The notes under the pieces: model-generated | Database searches by the model: none | Told to the model about the DNA's origin: nothing | The model's input: the letters and a program-made list of their open reading frames with translations, nothing else | Assembly (NCBI GenBank): GCA_964017145.1 | Contig: OZ024851.1 | Coordinates: 186,001-250,000, forward strand | DNA: 64,000 nt | Direction of reading: 5' to 3' | Source: Agrocybe praecox | Taxonomy: Eukaryota > Basidiomycota > Agaricomycetes > Agaricales > Agrocybaceae | Position numbers and translations under genes: made by a program | In this document: one piece after another, positions 35,504 through 44,639 of the stretch | Position numbering within the stretch: position 1 is the first letter of the stretch | How the letters are laid out: every line of letters starts with the position of its first letter

Positions 35504-38500
35504 TCAAGGGGTGTTCTCAAAATCAACCTCTTCTTCTGGAGAGCCATGAGACACGAGTGGTAGTGAAGGAGCAGGATAAGTTGAGGCAGCAGCGTTGAGG
35601 CGGGATGAACGGCGGGGCTCATCTACAGAGGTATGGCAGTTGTGACCTTTTGAAATCGATCGCGTTCGTGAGCGAGTGGGGACAGCGAGTCTAGCAGGCC
35701 CCGCGACATCCGCCGTGGGTGGTGGTACCGCAGTCGATTCAGTACCACGCTTTTCAATGGGCTGGATATTGAAGTTTTCAGTAGGAATGACGATGGGCGT
35801 TTCTGTGGGCACTACTGATGTGAGCGGGACAATTTGTGTCTCGAGTGGGGCGGGGTTTGTAGGCGTTTCGATGGGCGGGACAATAGATGGTTTGGGTGCT
35901 GGAATGGCGGGAGTTTCGAATTGCTCGACCAAAGGAGTTTCCAAAGCCTTAAGTTGGCTTGCAGGCGGAGGCGGTGGGGGCATGATTGTGCTGTCTTCTT
36001 TCAATTGTTCGCTCGTAGCGGGGGTCAGAGTGGTTTCAGCGCATTGGGAAGAACTTGGCGTCGGGGGAGTGATTTTGAGATGAGGTGCCAACATCTGGAC
36101 CTCCTTCGAACTTGACAATGGGGGACGAGCATTTGACTCACCCATTTCGTAATCGAAATAGGCAGTAGTCGGGTCAGCTTCAAGTTCAATACAAGTGGCA
36201 GGGGGTGGAGGATCTTCAACTGAAACAATGTTTGCCGGGACGGCAGGACGAACAGCTGAAGTTGATGTCGGGACAACGTCGATGGCACCAGTATCGAGTC
36301 GAGGCGGGACAAATTCCTCGGACCTTTCAGTTATCGGCAGGATGGCGGCACAATCAGAGCCAATGTTCTCATGCAGAGGGGTGGGAGCAGGAGCAGTATC
36401 GCCTGTGAGCTCCGTATTGCAGTTGGTGGGAAAGATTTCCTCCTCGGAGGCGCTGAAAGTTGTATCCTCGTCCATCTTGAAATTCCCGTCAACAAACTCG
36501 ACGCTGTCACTGTCAACGTCCATCTGAAGCTCATCTTGTGCTTGAGGTGCGCACTCCTTCCCTAACAACATGTCGACATGGGCCCACAACTCATTTGCAG
36601 TCCGTTGGAGAATAAGAATAGAGCCCGCCTGTTGTTTGACGGTCTCCTCCAAGGTGCGCACACGTCCCCTGTATGCCTTTGCAACCTTGGCGTGATGCGT
36701 CATAATCCCGTCCCGCCGTTTCATTTCCTGGGTGACCCGCTCCTCAAACTGAATCCGTGCTTTTTCGAGCACATTGAGTCGGTTCGTAGACAAGCATGAT
36801 TCGCCATCCAACTTGCAGATGGTGGCCCGCATCGTCGCATGGACGGTATCGACTTTTTCCCAGCGCCGTGTGTTTACATCCCGATGAAATTTGAAGATGT
36901 TGTCCCACTCCTCCTCCATATCTTTGATGAATTCGATGTCCTTTCGCCGCTCGACCTGAACGTCCTCGGTGAAATCTTCCAGATCCATCAAGCGGGAATC
37001 AATGTGTTCGAGGTCATTGTCGATGTTGACCAGTTGGGCCGCCAGCTTTTTCGAATCACTGACAGTCGCAGCGACAAGGCGCGGGCGATTGCTGCTGCTG
37101 GCACGGTTTTGTCGGGGAATTGTGAGAGGCAGACGATTACCTGAGGGACGTTAAATAAAATTGGGTAAAGTAATAACAGGAAGGAACGTACTCGGATCGT
37201 AGTAACCTACGAGGGAAAGAGGTGCGCGGGTAGATAAGAAGTGACCTGCAAAAATATATTAGTTTACATTCAGAACTCGATATGTCAACTCACGGTTGTC
37301 GGACGCAAGCAGTGCTCCCGGTGTCGTTTCCTTGGAAGATTGCCTGTTAGCTGGCTGGTTCTCAGCAGGCGTGGTTGCCAACTTGACTGTACGATAGGCG
37401 GGAACCGCTGTCGAGCTCGGCATGGCGGGAGTAGGCGTCGAGTTTTTACTGGGCTTGGAAAGAGAAGAAGTGGCAGTGGGAGGTCGTCGCATTGTCTGCG
37501 CTGGTGCCTTGGAGACTGCGGGTGCGTTCTCAGCGGGAGCAGGGACAGGAATGGGAGTATAGGTCGGAGGAGCAGGACCAGGAGTTGGTGCAGGTAGCGT
37601 TGCCGCTGTACTTGCAGGTACAATGGGCCCGTGTCTCATCCGCTTGAGCATAACTACAGGGGGGGACATTTCGGAGGCCCGATACGCAGGGGGATGGACG
37701 ATGGTCCGACCTCTTTGTCTTCCACGACGGGGGTGCTTTTCCCAACGTGGACCTTCCGCTTCTTGGCAGGTGGTTGCTCCCCAACGTCACCCTCCTGTCC
37801 GATCTCTTCATCATCCACCGTAGGGGCGCTTTTCGGAACGCGGACCTTCCTCTTCTTGACAGGCGGCTGTTCCTCAACGTCACCTTCCTCCTCCTCCTCC
37901 TCCTCGTCACCCGCCTTCTGTTTCTGTTTCTTTCCGGATGGAATCTTGATGGTGATAGTGGTGCTTGTGTCCATCGTTTCGTCCCCATCCTCATCATCTT
38001 GCATCTGTGGATGCTCGACCTCGAAAGTACAACCCTTGTTGCTTCTCGCGCAGGGTAGGCAAGAATGGTACTTTCCCGACTTCGGTGCGCTCTTGTTCTT
38101 ACGCACGGTACACTTCCTATTCACCTTCTTGCACTTCTCACATTGCGGGACATAGATTTGGCCTGTCCCCACGTGTACAATTTCGCGTTTTCGTTTGCTG
38201 CCTGCTGGTGGAAGGGACTCTTCTTCCCCCTGCGAATCCTCGTCCTCTTGCTCAGAGGCTGGCGGACGCGGGCTGACTCCTAAACGCGAGGTTGAAGCGG
38301 CATGTTTTGGAGGGGGCTCGATCGTGTGGGTTGTCGGTCGGATGATGGGAGGGTTGACGTTCTTGGAAGCAGGGATTTCATTGGCGCGGGTTTTTATTCC
38401 CGATGAAGCCCCACGCGCTGAGCGATGCGAAGGGATAAATATTTGCTTGCATGTGATATCAATCGGAAAAAACTTACTTGGAGCGGGAGCGGGCATTGAA

Positions 38501-38913
38501 CCTATGCCCGCTGACGAAACAACAGGGGTTGAGCCGAGATTCCGTGCCTCTTTAGGATATACGGCACGGAAGTCACCCAGCTCTTTGAGCATTGACGCTC
38601 GAAACGCATCCTCGGAGGTGGCAGGGCTTTTGAGCCACGCTAGGTAGTGTGTGGTGAATGGGAACAAAAACAAGGGCAGGCGGAGGGTGACTTCGTCGAA
38701 TTTCCTTTTTTGGCGGGTCTCAAAAATACTGGTCTAACCAAATTTATTAACTTGAACAAAAAACCAAGCAGAGGGAAAACTTACTATCATTGGTTTTCGT
38801 TTCTCGACGGTACCTCGAATATCACCCCCTTTCTCCAGTGCTTCAATAATCGCAGCATTGCAGTCTTGAGCAGCAGCAAGATAAAGATCGGGGAGGGAAT
38901 AGGGAGTGGCCAT
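35504..38913 (-). CDS. KDZ element gene K4: Cys6/coiled-coil protein, frameshifted
   Basis: Starts MATPYSLPDLYLAAAQDCNA at 38913. It continues after an intron with TSIFETRQKRKFDEVTLRLP and FPFTTHYLAWLKSPATSEDA, then a linker, then a cysteine cluster CEKCKKVNRKC ... CLPCARSNKGC resembling a Zn2Cys6-like arrangement (C-x2-C-x6-C, then C-x2-C-x6-C). An acidic/basic repeat follows (EEQPPVKKRKVRVPKSAP and GEQPPAKKRKVHVGKSTP). At a run of seven C on the coding strand (37659-37665) the frame shifts by one and a stop appears at 37654. The other frame continues with PVVMLKRMRHGPIVPAS, two more short exons, a coiled coil (AAQLVNIDNDLEHIDSRLMD ...) and a Pro-rich tail ending at 35504. The break may be a sequencing error in the homopolymer or an early mutation. 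Function unknown. Confidence 0.7.
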
Positions 38914-39371
38914 TTTTGAACTTAGGATGCAGGAAAAACCTGGTTCGTAGGTGGGAGGCGGGAATCAAGAATGGGAATAAGAGGGGATTGTACAAACTTA
39001 GCTATATCATGTATTGATTTCGAATAAACAATATGCTTCTTACAAGCACATGACCAAACGTTGACAATCAGTTTCAAAAATAGAATCATCGCTTATCTTT
39101 AACACCGCTAACCCTACACCCTGAGTTTGCCCGCCCTTGCAAGTCGTTCATCAGCGCAATTTGTGATGTCCGCTAAAAGCAATCCCACCTCATTTATTGT
39201 CCATCCCGCCCATCCTTCCAACGATACGTCAAACAGCGGAAAAAAAAAAATCCCGCCCTTGTTAAACGCTCTATGGGTTTCGTCTTGCCGCCATCATCTG
39301 CATCGCTTTTCAATTCTTCTACTCCCAATTCTTCTCGTAATGCAGACTTAGGTTGCTCGCGTCTCTGCATA
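38914..39371. promoter_or_regulatory. Divergent region between K4 and K5
   Basis: 458 bases between two outward-facing starts. Contains several CCCGCC/TCCCGC words (39131, 39204 and 39253 areas) and a poly-A tract at 39239-39250. No clear TATA box. Confidence 0.4.
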
Positions 39372-39708
39372 ATGGCTCAACCTCTTAGCGAGTCGGAAAA
39401 TGGCAAATCAGATGGACCTACAGAGGCACCGCGAACTACATCCGAGGTATGAACATTTATGGTTCTATTGCTATCTTATTTTATTCAATGAAAACGTTTT
39501 TTAGGAACCTACTATTGAATCAGTACGCGCCGAGCTGGAACATGCCCAGAAAAACCTTGGTATTTCTCACGAGGAAGCCCTGCAGAGGCAGTATTTTATT
39601 GAGACCCAAAAAGCAAAGCACGCGAAAAAATCCCTGGAAGATTTTGAAAAGATTGGATGCCGGTGTCGTGAAGCTGTTTTGCAGTTAGAAAACATGTTGT
39701 ACAAATGA
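39372..39708 (+). CDS. KDZ element gene K5: 92-aa coiled-coil protein
   Basis: Two exons (39372-39446 and 39505-39708) with a 58-base intron (GTATGA ... TTTTAG) give 92 residues. The sequence starts MAQPLSESENGKSDGPTEAP. It continues as a single charged helix (IESVRAELEHAQKNLGISHE, then EALQRQYFIETQKAKHAKKS) and ends GCRCREAVLQLENMLYK. Heptad spacing of L/I/A suggests a coiled coil, with one C-x-C pair. It is the last gene before the right TIR. The small size and intact frame suggest a regulator or dimerisation partner of another element protein; no family is recognised. Neither exon is long enough to be found easily as a plain ORF. Confidence 0.7.
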
Positions 39709-39892
39709 TGTATTTGTTATTTTGAATTCGAACCATGATCAACCCCTATTTGATAAAAGTTGTTTTTTAAACATAAAAATTCATTGTCCCGCCCGGCAGG
39801 CATTATTGAAAGGAATGCCCAAAGCGGCACTATGTCATTTGGGATATTTTCTGATTATTCTATAAATACTTAGCGCGCTGCTTGTATGAGTA

Positions 39893-39920
39893 CAGGACCC
39901 CAAACACCTATTAGCCATCC
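39893..39920 (-). repeat. KDZ right terminal inverted repeat
   Basis: Exact reverse complement of 26194-26221. Inside it the sequence (GTATGAGTA and leftward) differs from the left end. Outside it continues into the segment shared with 23299-24109. Confidence 0.85.
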
Positions 39921-40657
39921 CACCTCAAACTAAGGCATTCCCGGAGACGCGTTCACTTTTTTTGTTTGCCCCGCACGGTATTTGAATTTCATATGAGCAT
40001 AAGTAGTATATAAAAAAAACCCCACTGATTGAGTTCTGTCCCCTAATCCCGATGCAATCCCGATGCCAATGATATTTGACCCGCCTATCACAGACAGGGA
40101 TCTACCCAGCTGATCCCTGAAAACTACCCACCTCGCTGTTTCCAGAAAGGGATCCATCCTACTAATTACTCAGTCATTTGTCCCGCCCATCCCTGAAAGT
40201 GATCCATCCCGCTATTCCCTAAAAGCGATCCATCCCGCCACGATATAATGACCAGCCACCCCAACCCAATCTCACCCCTACCCAATCATATCCCATACCC
40301 TGATCCCTGCAACTGACCCCGCTGCTATTTTATTCCCAACGACCCGACCCCTACCCCAACCCTATTGCACGCCCCGATTCCTGCGACAAGGCCCGCCAAT
40401 TTACATTTATCCAAACCACCTACCCCGATGCTATGCCATGACCACCCCATGTAAGACCCGACCCATGATCTATCTATATATCCCCCCCGCACGCCCCTAA
40501 TTCCCTCTCTTCTTCTCCCCGCTGGCGGACTACCCTACCCAGGACCCACACCCTACTATGGTAATATTGTAGTAGAGGGTTCCAGTGGGCCCACTCGTGC
40601 TGTATCATACGGTACAGTGTAGGTACCCACTTATCAGTACATTACGGTACAGTGTAG
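39893..40657 (+). repeat. KDZ right-flank segment, copy at 39.9 kb
   Basis: 765 bases nearly identical to 23271-24109 apart from one fewer copy of a 74-base internal unit. It carries the same TCCCGC-rich character as the KDZ element: GATCCATCCCGCTATTCCC, GATCCATCCCGCCACG, TGTCCCGCCCATCCC. That favours it being an outer part of the element rather than host sequence. It ends at GGTACAGTGTAG; a second ACGGTACAGTGTAG lies 40 bases before the end. No coding frame. Confidence 0.85.
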
Positions 40658-41150
40658 TTGCGCTATGTGATTGGAAAAGCGAACAACGTGTGGCCTTACG
40701 AGGCTCACAGAGGTTGTTGGAAAAGCAGGAAAAGCGAACAACATGTGGCCGTACGCGGCTCGCAGAGGCTATTGGAAAAGCGAACAACGTGTGGCTGTAT
40801 GAAGTCCACAGAGGTTGTTGAAATAGCAAAAATAGCGATCAACATGTGGCCGTACCAGGCTCACAGAGGTTGTCGGAAAAGCGAACAACGTGTGGCTGTA
40901 TGAAGCTCACAGAGGTTGCTGAAATAGCAGGAATAGCGAACAACATGTGGCCATACGCGGCTCACAGAGGTTATTGGAAAAGCGAAAAACGTGTGGCCTT
41001 ACGAGGCTCACAGAGGTTGCTGAAATAGCAGGAATAGCGATCAACATGTGGCCGTACAAGGCTCACAGCGGTTGCTGGAATAGCAGGAATAGCGATCCAC
41101 ATGTGGCCATACGAGGCTCACAGAGGTTGTTGGAGTAGCAGGAGGGAGCG
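40658..41150 (+). repeat. Minisatellite, nine units of about 45-60 bp
   Basis: Nine imperfect units share GCGA(A/T)CAAC(A/G)TGTGGCC followed by TACGAGGCTCACAGAGGTT-type sequence and end in (T/G)GAAAAGC or GAATAGCAGGAATAGC spacers. Units alternate between a shorter (about 45 bp) and a longer (about 60 bp, with an extra AGCAGGAATAGC) form. Apparent Trp/Tyr-rich open frames are a by-product of the repeat. A diverged inverse copy with its flank lies at 7362-7636. Confidence 0.85.
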
Positions 41151-41849
41151 GTACGGGTAAAATTGGTGAGTAAAGGGCTTGATAGAATGCCATCTAAAAT
41201 ACATACCGTAGCCTGCTTCCTTGTTTATCTTCCATGCAATGTTACCGCTACGTAAACCAGTGGATGGAGGAAAGATACTAATCAGGAGAAGCCGGAGGGG
41301 CAACTGTGTCAGCGAGGGAATCACCCCATAGCGCAAGATATACGCAGCTTAAATAGCGACACTCCCATCTCGAGATGGATGGAGCCCATTTCTAACCCCA
41401 GCTAGCCACGTCGTAGCTTATCATTGGCTCAGCACAGCGGTTTTGGTGTAGTACCAAGGGAAGAGATAAGAGAATAGTGATAGGAGGTAATTGACAGTAG
41501 ACAATAATGAAAAAGAAAGCTTTCTCGAGCTCCCAGTCGGGCGTGCTCGAGGGCTGCGCAGGGTGATGATGGTGGTTCGTGAAACAGATTGTCACGCGTC
41601 ACCATCAGTTCGCCCAAAGACCCCATTCTTGCCTTGCGATCATTCTTCACTTGATGCGAGAATATCAACCACCGTGGGGTGCATAACCGAATAACATTAA
41701 TTCAAATCGAATTTAACATGCATAGAGGGTCACACGGAAGAAATCACTGGTAGCCTTCAAAAGGGACGTTTTATTGGGTTGCTCAGTCCAAGGAGGTTAG
41801 GAAGTGCCATCCCCTGGCCTAGAAAATATAATCTATACGGCCTCCCTTC
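41151..41849. other. No gene recognised
   Basis: 41151-41220 is the unique flank shared (inverse, diverged) with the 7.4-kb remnant. GCATAACCGAATAACATTA near 41682 is shared with 11574. No supported coding region. Confidence 0.4.
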
Positions 41850-42600
41850 CGTTTGACCTTCGTGCCTTTCCCTCCTCTTCATCTGGATCCACGACTTGTT
41901 CTCAATAATCTCATAATATCGCTATCCCTCCTCCCACCTTCTCCCATCCGCACAGCGACCCCCAGTCCTCCACTGTCACGCTGAAATGGCTGACATCCGT
42001 ATGACACCCCTTCGTTCTTCTTCGCGCATGCCTCTCGCCAAAATTACCATCACCCCGAACGCAAATACTGGCGCGACGACTACTATTACGAATAGCAGGA
42101 CCCTTCTCGTCGTCATCCCCATCCCCGTCTCCATACGTTAAGGGGGTTCTAACAATGCAAAAAAAGGAAAACCTACATAATTGTCTTTATTCCGGATTTC
42201 GCTCCTCCTTCCCCCGCCTCTCTCTCTCATCTCCCATCTGGCAAACTCATCTAAATGCTCCGCTTTGGCTCCGCTCCCACAGCCTGGAGTCTCAACGTCA
42301 ACGACAATCTGCCCCAGGCCCTCCAAATCAACATGAGCAAGTACCCTACACGGACCTATCACATTGACAAGATGCTCCTCCTTGTCCCTTATCGTGCATC
42401 ACGAGTCTCTCCACTGCCATTTTCTGGTGCGACAAATAGGTTTTTGTTCGTTTTCCAGCTTTTGAGACCACCAGAGTGCGGAGTCGTATAGGAGTTCTGT
42501 GAGGTCTCGACACCGTCTACTAACGGAATGGAGATATATATCGACATGTCAGGGTCGCACTGAGCGCTCTCGACGATCTCGACGCTAATGAACAGGGGCG
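41850..42600 (+). pseudogene. Family B small-protein gene, copy 2
   Basis: A complete 46-codon frame at 42001-42141 reads MTPLRSSSRMPLAKITITPN and continues ANTGATTTITNSRTLLVVIP to a stop; an in-frame ATG at 41986 adds five residues. It aligns with copies at 1380-1900 and (minus) 47240-47890. The following stretch, TTTCGCTCCTCCTTCCCCCG to AAGTACCCTACACGGACC, also aligns with copy 3 and is probably a second exon (QALQINMSKYPTRTY). The small ORF looks intact but there is no evidence of expression. A 1.2-kb TIR element inserted just downstream at 42621. Confidence 0.5.
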
Positions 42601-42620
42601 CAATGCATTCACTCGGCACA

Positions 42621-43842
42621 CTCAGTAAAAAGCAAAGTCGGATCAAGGTCAGCCGTGGTCATGCCGTAGTCACACAACAGTCTGACATGTGTCTTGGACC
42701 CCGTTGATACATTTTTTTGGTCAGTAGCTAGTTGTATCCTAGTCGGACATCAGTCAGATTAATCCTCACGGCTGTAATTAGGTGCGCATGGCTCCATGCA
42801 GGCGAATAAAATACATACATAAGTTCGAAGTTGGTCGGAACCTGAAATATCACATGACCACATAAGTACAATTTTTTACTTCAAGTTCCCGTCCGCGCCC
42901 CTCTTCTTGTTCTTTATCCACTCGCTCATGTACGCCAGTCGCCACAGTCGCTCGCTCCGGAATACAACCACAGGAAAGTTAAATCTTGCTTAACTCCTTG
43001 TTGTCTTTGTGCTGATGGAATTATCTTTGCTAAACATTGCTGCTCTGCACTCCTCAATGCTTTCAAGGCACTTCCGACGCCGGCTATATTTGTCGCCTTG
43101 TCGTGGACCGCTATTCAAAAGACGCGCATCTTGAAGCTGGAGGCTGTTGTGGTTTTGGCGGGTTGAATGGGATCTCTATGTGCGTGCAATGCACCCTCCT
43201 CTTGGAACATTATTTATTGTTTCTCCCTCCTTTTTTGAATTCTACAGACAGTCATAACGGGAAACCCAGGTACGTATTTTGAATTAGTATCAATGCCGTA
43301 CATCCACTCATTTCTGCTCTCCAGAACCGATCAGAATAATCATTAAAATTCTCTGCCGTAAGTCGCTATGTTCTCATTCAGCTGGATTTGGGCTCCAAAC
43401 TGATGCCAACTTTAGATTATTGTGAAACTTCACCGGATTCAAGTCAGTTGAGATGGATAGATATAGCAGAAATGGCCTGCACGGTGCGCCTCTGCAATGA
43501 CGAGCTTATAACTAATGTATAGCGTAGTTTTACACTTAGAGCTTAGGGCACAATTAGAGCCTGTTGGATGTATTTGATAGCAATAATAAATTGATTTTTA
43601 TGATTACCAGAAGCCGATGAGAATGGCTAACAGAAGGAAGATCACGACTACAGAATGACTGAGGAGTAGCAATTGTCCGACTAAGGTGGTACTTTCCTCT
43701 GAAGAAATTGACTATTAACCGACCACCCAGTCGGACTTCACTCAAAAAAAACGACAATTCTGCATACATTAGTCAGTCCTATCAATTACTGACTGATGCG
43801 TGACCACAATCTGACTACCCTACGACTTTGCTTTTTACTGAG
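42621..43842. mobile_element. Non-autonomous hAT-like TIR element, 1.2 kb
   Basis: The left end, CTCAGTAAAAAGCAAAGTCG (42621-42640), is repeated in inverse orientation at 43823-43842. Inner similarity is weaker (GTGGTCA(T/C)GC on both sides). Both sides are flanked by CGGCACA (42614-42620 and 43843-43849), a 7-bp direct duplication that becomes 8 bp (CGGCACAC) if the left border is moved by one base. The 8-bp reading fits hAT elements. No transposase is seen, only short unsupported frames. It lies between family B copy 2 and family A copy 2. Confidence 0.8.
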
Positions 43843-43849
43843 CGGCACA

Positions 43850-44639
43850 CGTGGCTTATTGCCGGAATTAACCGAATAAGTGGACTTCAACGAAAATGCA
43901 CAAATCCGAACAACAAAAACACTCACCCTGCATCCCATTCGCCGTATACTATCTCCATTCGGTCAAAACTGAACTCGACATTGCTTCCTACGAGTGAAAA
44001 CAAGTTCCGGAACATTTCAAATCCTTCACAATTCAAACTACTCACTAATTTCGACTTCTGGCCTTATCACTCACAATTCTCAACATCCTAGTGCCGGTTT
44101 CTTCGCATTTTATCCAATATAAATCCCCTGTAAGCCTTACTTGTATACATTTCTCTTCTTGATCATGTTTCATAAGTTTTCTTCCAATTCAATTCTTAAA
44201 ATTTTCTTTCATTTCAACATACTTGCTACTATGTCAAGTTGTTGCATTCTCTCATTCTCTACCCATTCTCATTCGATTTCTTTCTTCCTTTTCCCTCTCT
44301 TCACTCAAAGTTATCTATTCAAAGTTATCTACAATACTGAGTACAGAAAGGTATAAATACTTAGATTACCACTCTGTAGTTTCTTCAGTGAAATACAACC
44401 CATTTCAACTCACATTCAGCTTATCTTCGCATTTTCTATCATCTACACATCGTTCCCATCGTTTGTAACGTCTCGAACGACGTTACTATTAGCTATTTAT
44501 ATCTTTATCTACTCATCCTATCTCTCCTACGAGGTTTTGAACCCCGAGACGATTTCGTCTCGTCTCACCTCTTCAACCGAACTCAGAACGGTTTACATCG
44601 TTTCAGTTCATCGTATTGGACACATGCGGTTGCAGGAGT
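43850..44639. other. No gene recognised
   Basis: T/C-rich AT-rich sequence with short frames. TCTATTCAAAGTTATCT near 44313-44329 contains a short local duplication. Nothing coding is supported. Confidence 0.4.

Larger units (their letters stand above)
26194..39920 (-). mobile_element. KDZ-superfamily DNA transposon, 13.7 kb, five genes
   Basis: 28-bp perfect inverted repeats (GGATGGCTAATAGGTGTTTG... at 26194-26221, reverse complement at 39893-39920) bound a block with five genes: K1 and the transposase K2 (minus), K3 (plus), K4 (minus) and K5 (plus). K2 shows the CxC2 cysteine cluster and the DDE-type core of Kyakuja/Dileera/Zisupton transposases. Exons of K1, K2, K3 and K5 join without frame breaks, so the element looks young. 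No 8-bp target duplication is seen at these borders: TTAGGAGT on the left, CACCTCAA on the right. The right border may therefore lie further out, possibly at 40657. TCCCGC/GCGGGA words are strikingly dense throughout. Strand is given as that of the transposase. Confidence 0.85.

Noticed and set aside
36195..38647. Several plus-strand frames of 100-170 codons
   Set aside because: All lie antisense to K4 exons and only reflect its Pro/Ser-rich or acidic codon use.
26194..39920. TET/JBP-type dioxygenase in the KDZ element
   Set aside because: Known KDZ passengers include these enzymes, so I looked for the H-x-D ... H iron-binding arrangement in K1, K3, K4 and K5 and saw none.
40585..41138. Trp/Tyr-rich open frames of 60-80 codons
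   Set aside because: They come from the nine-unit minisatellite, run in three frames alike, and have no start or splice logic.
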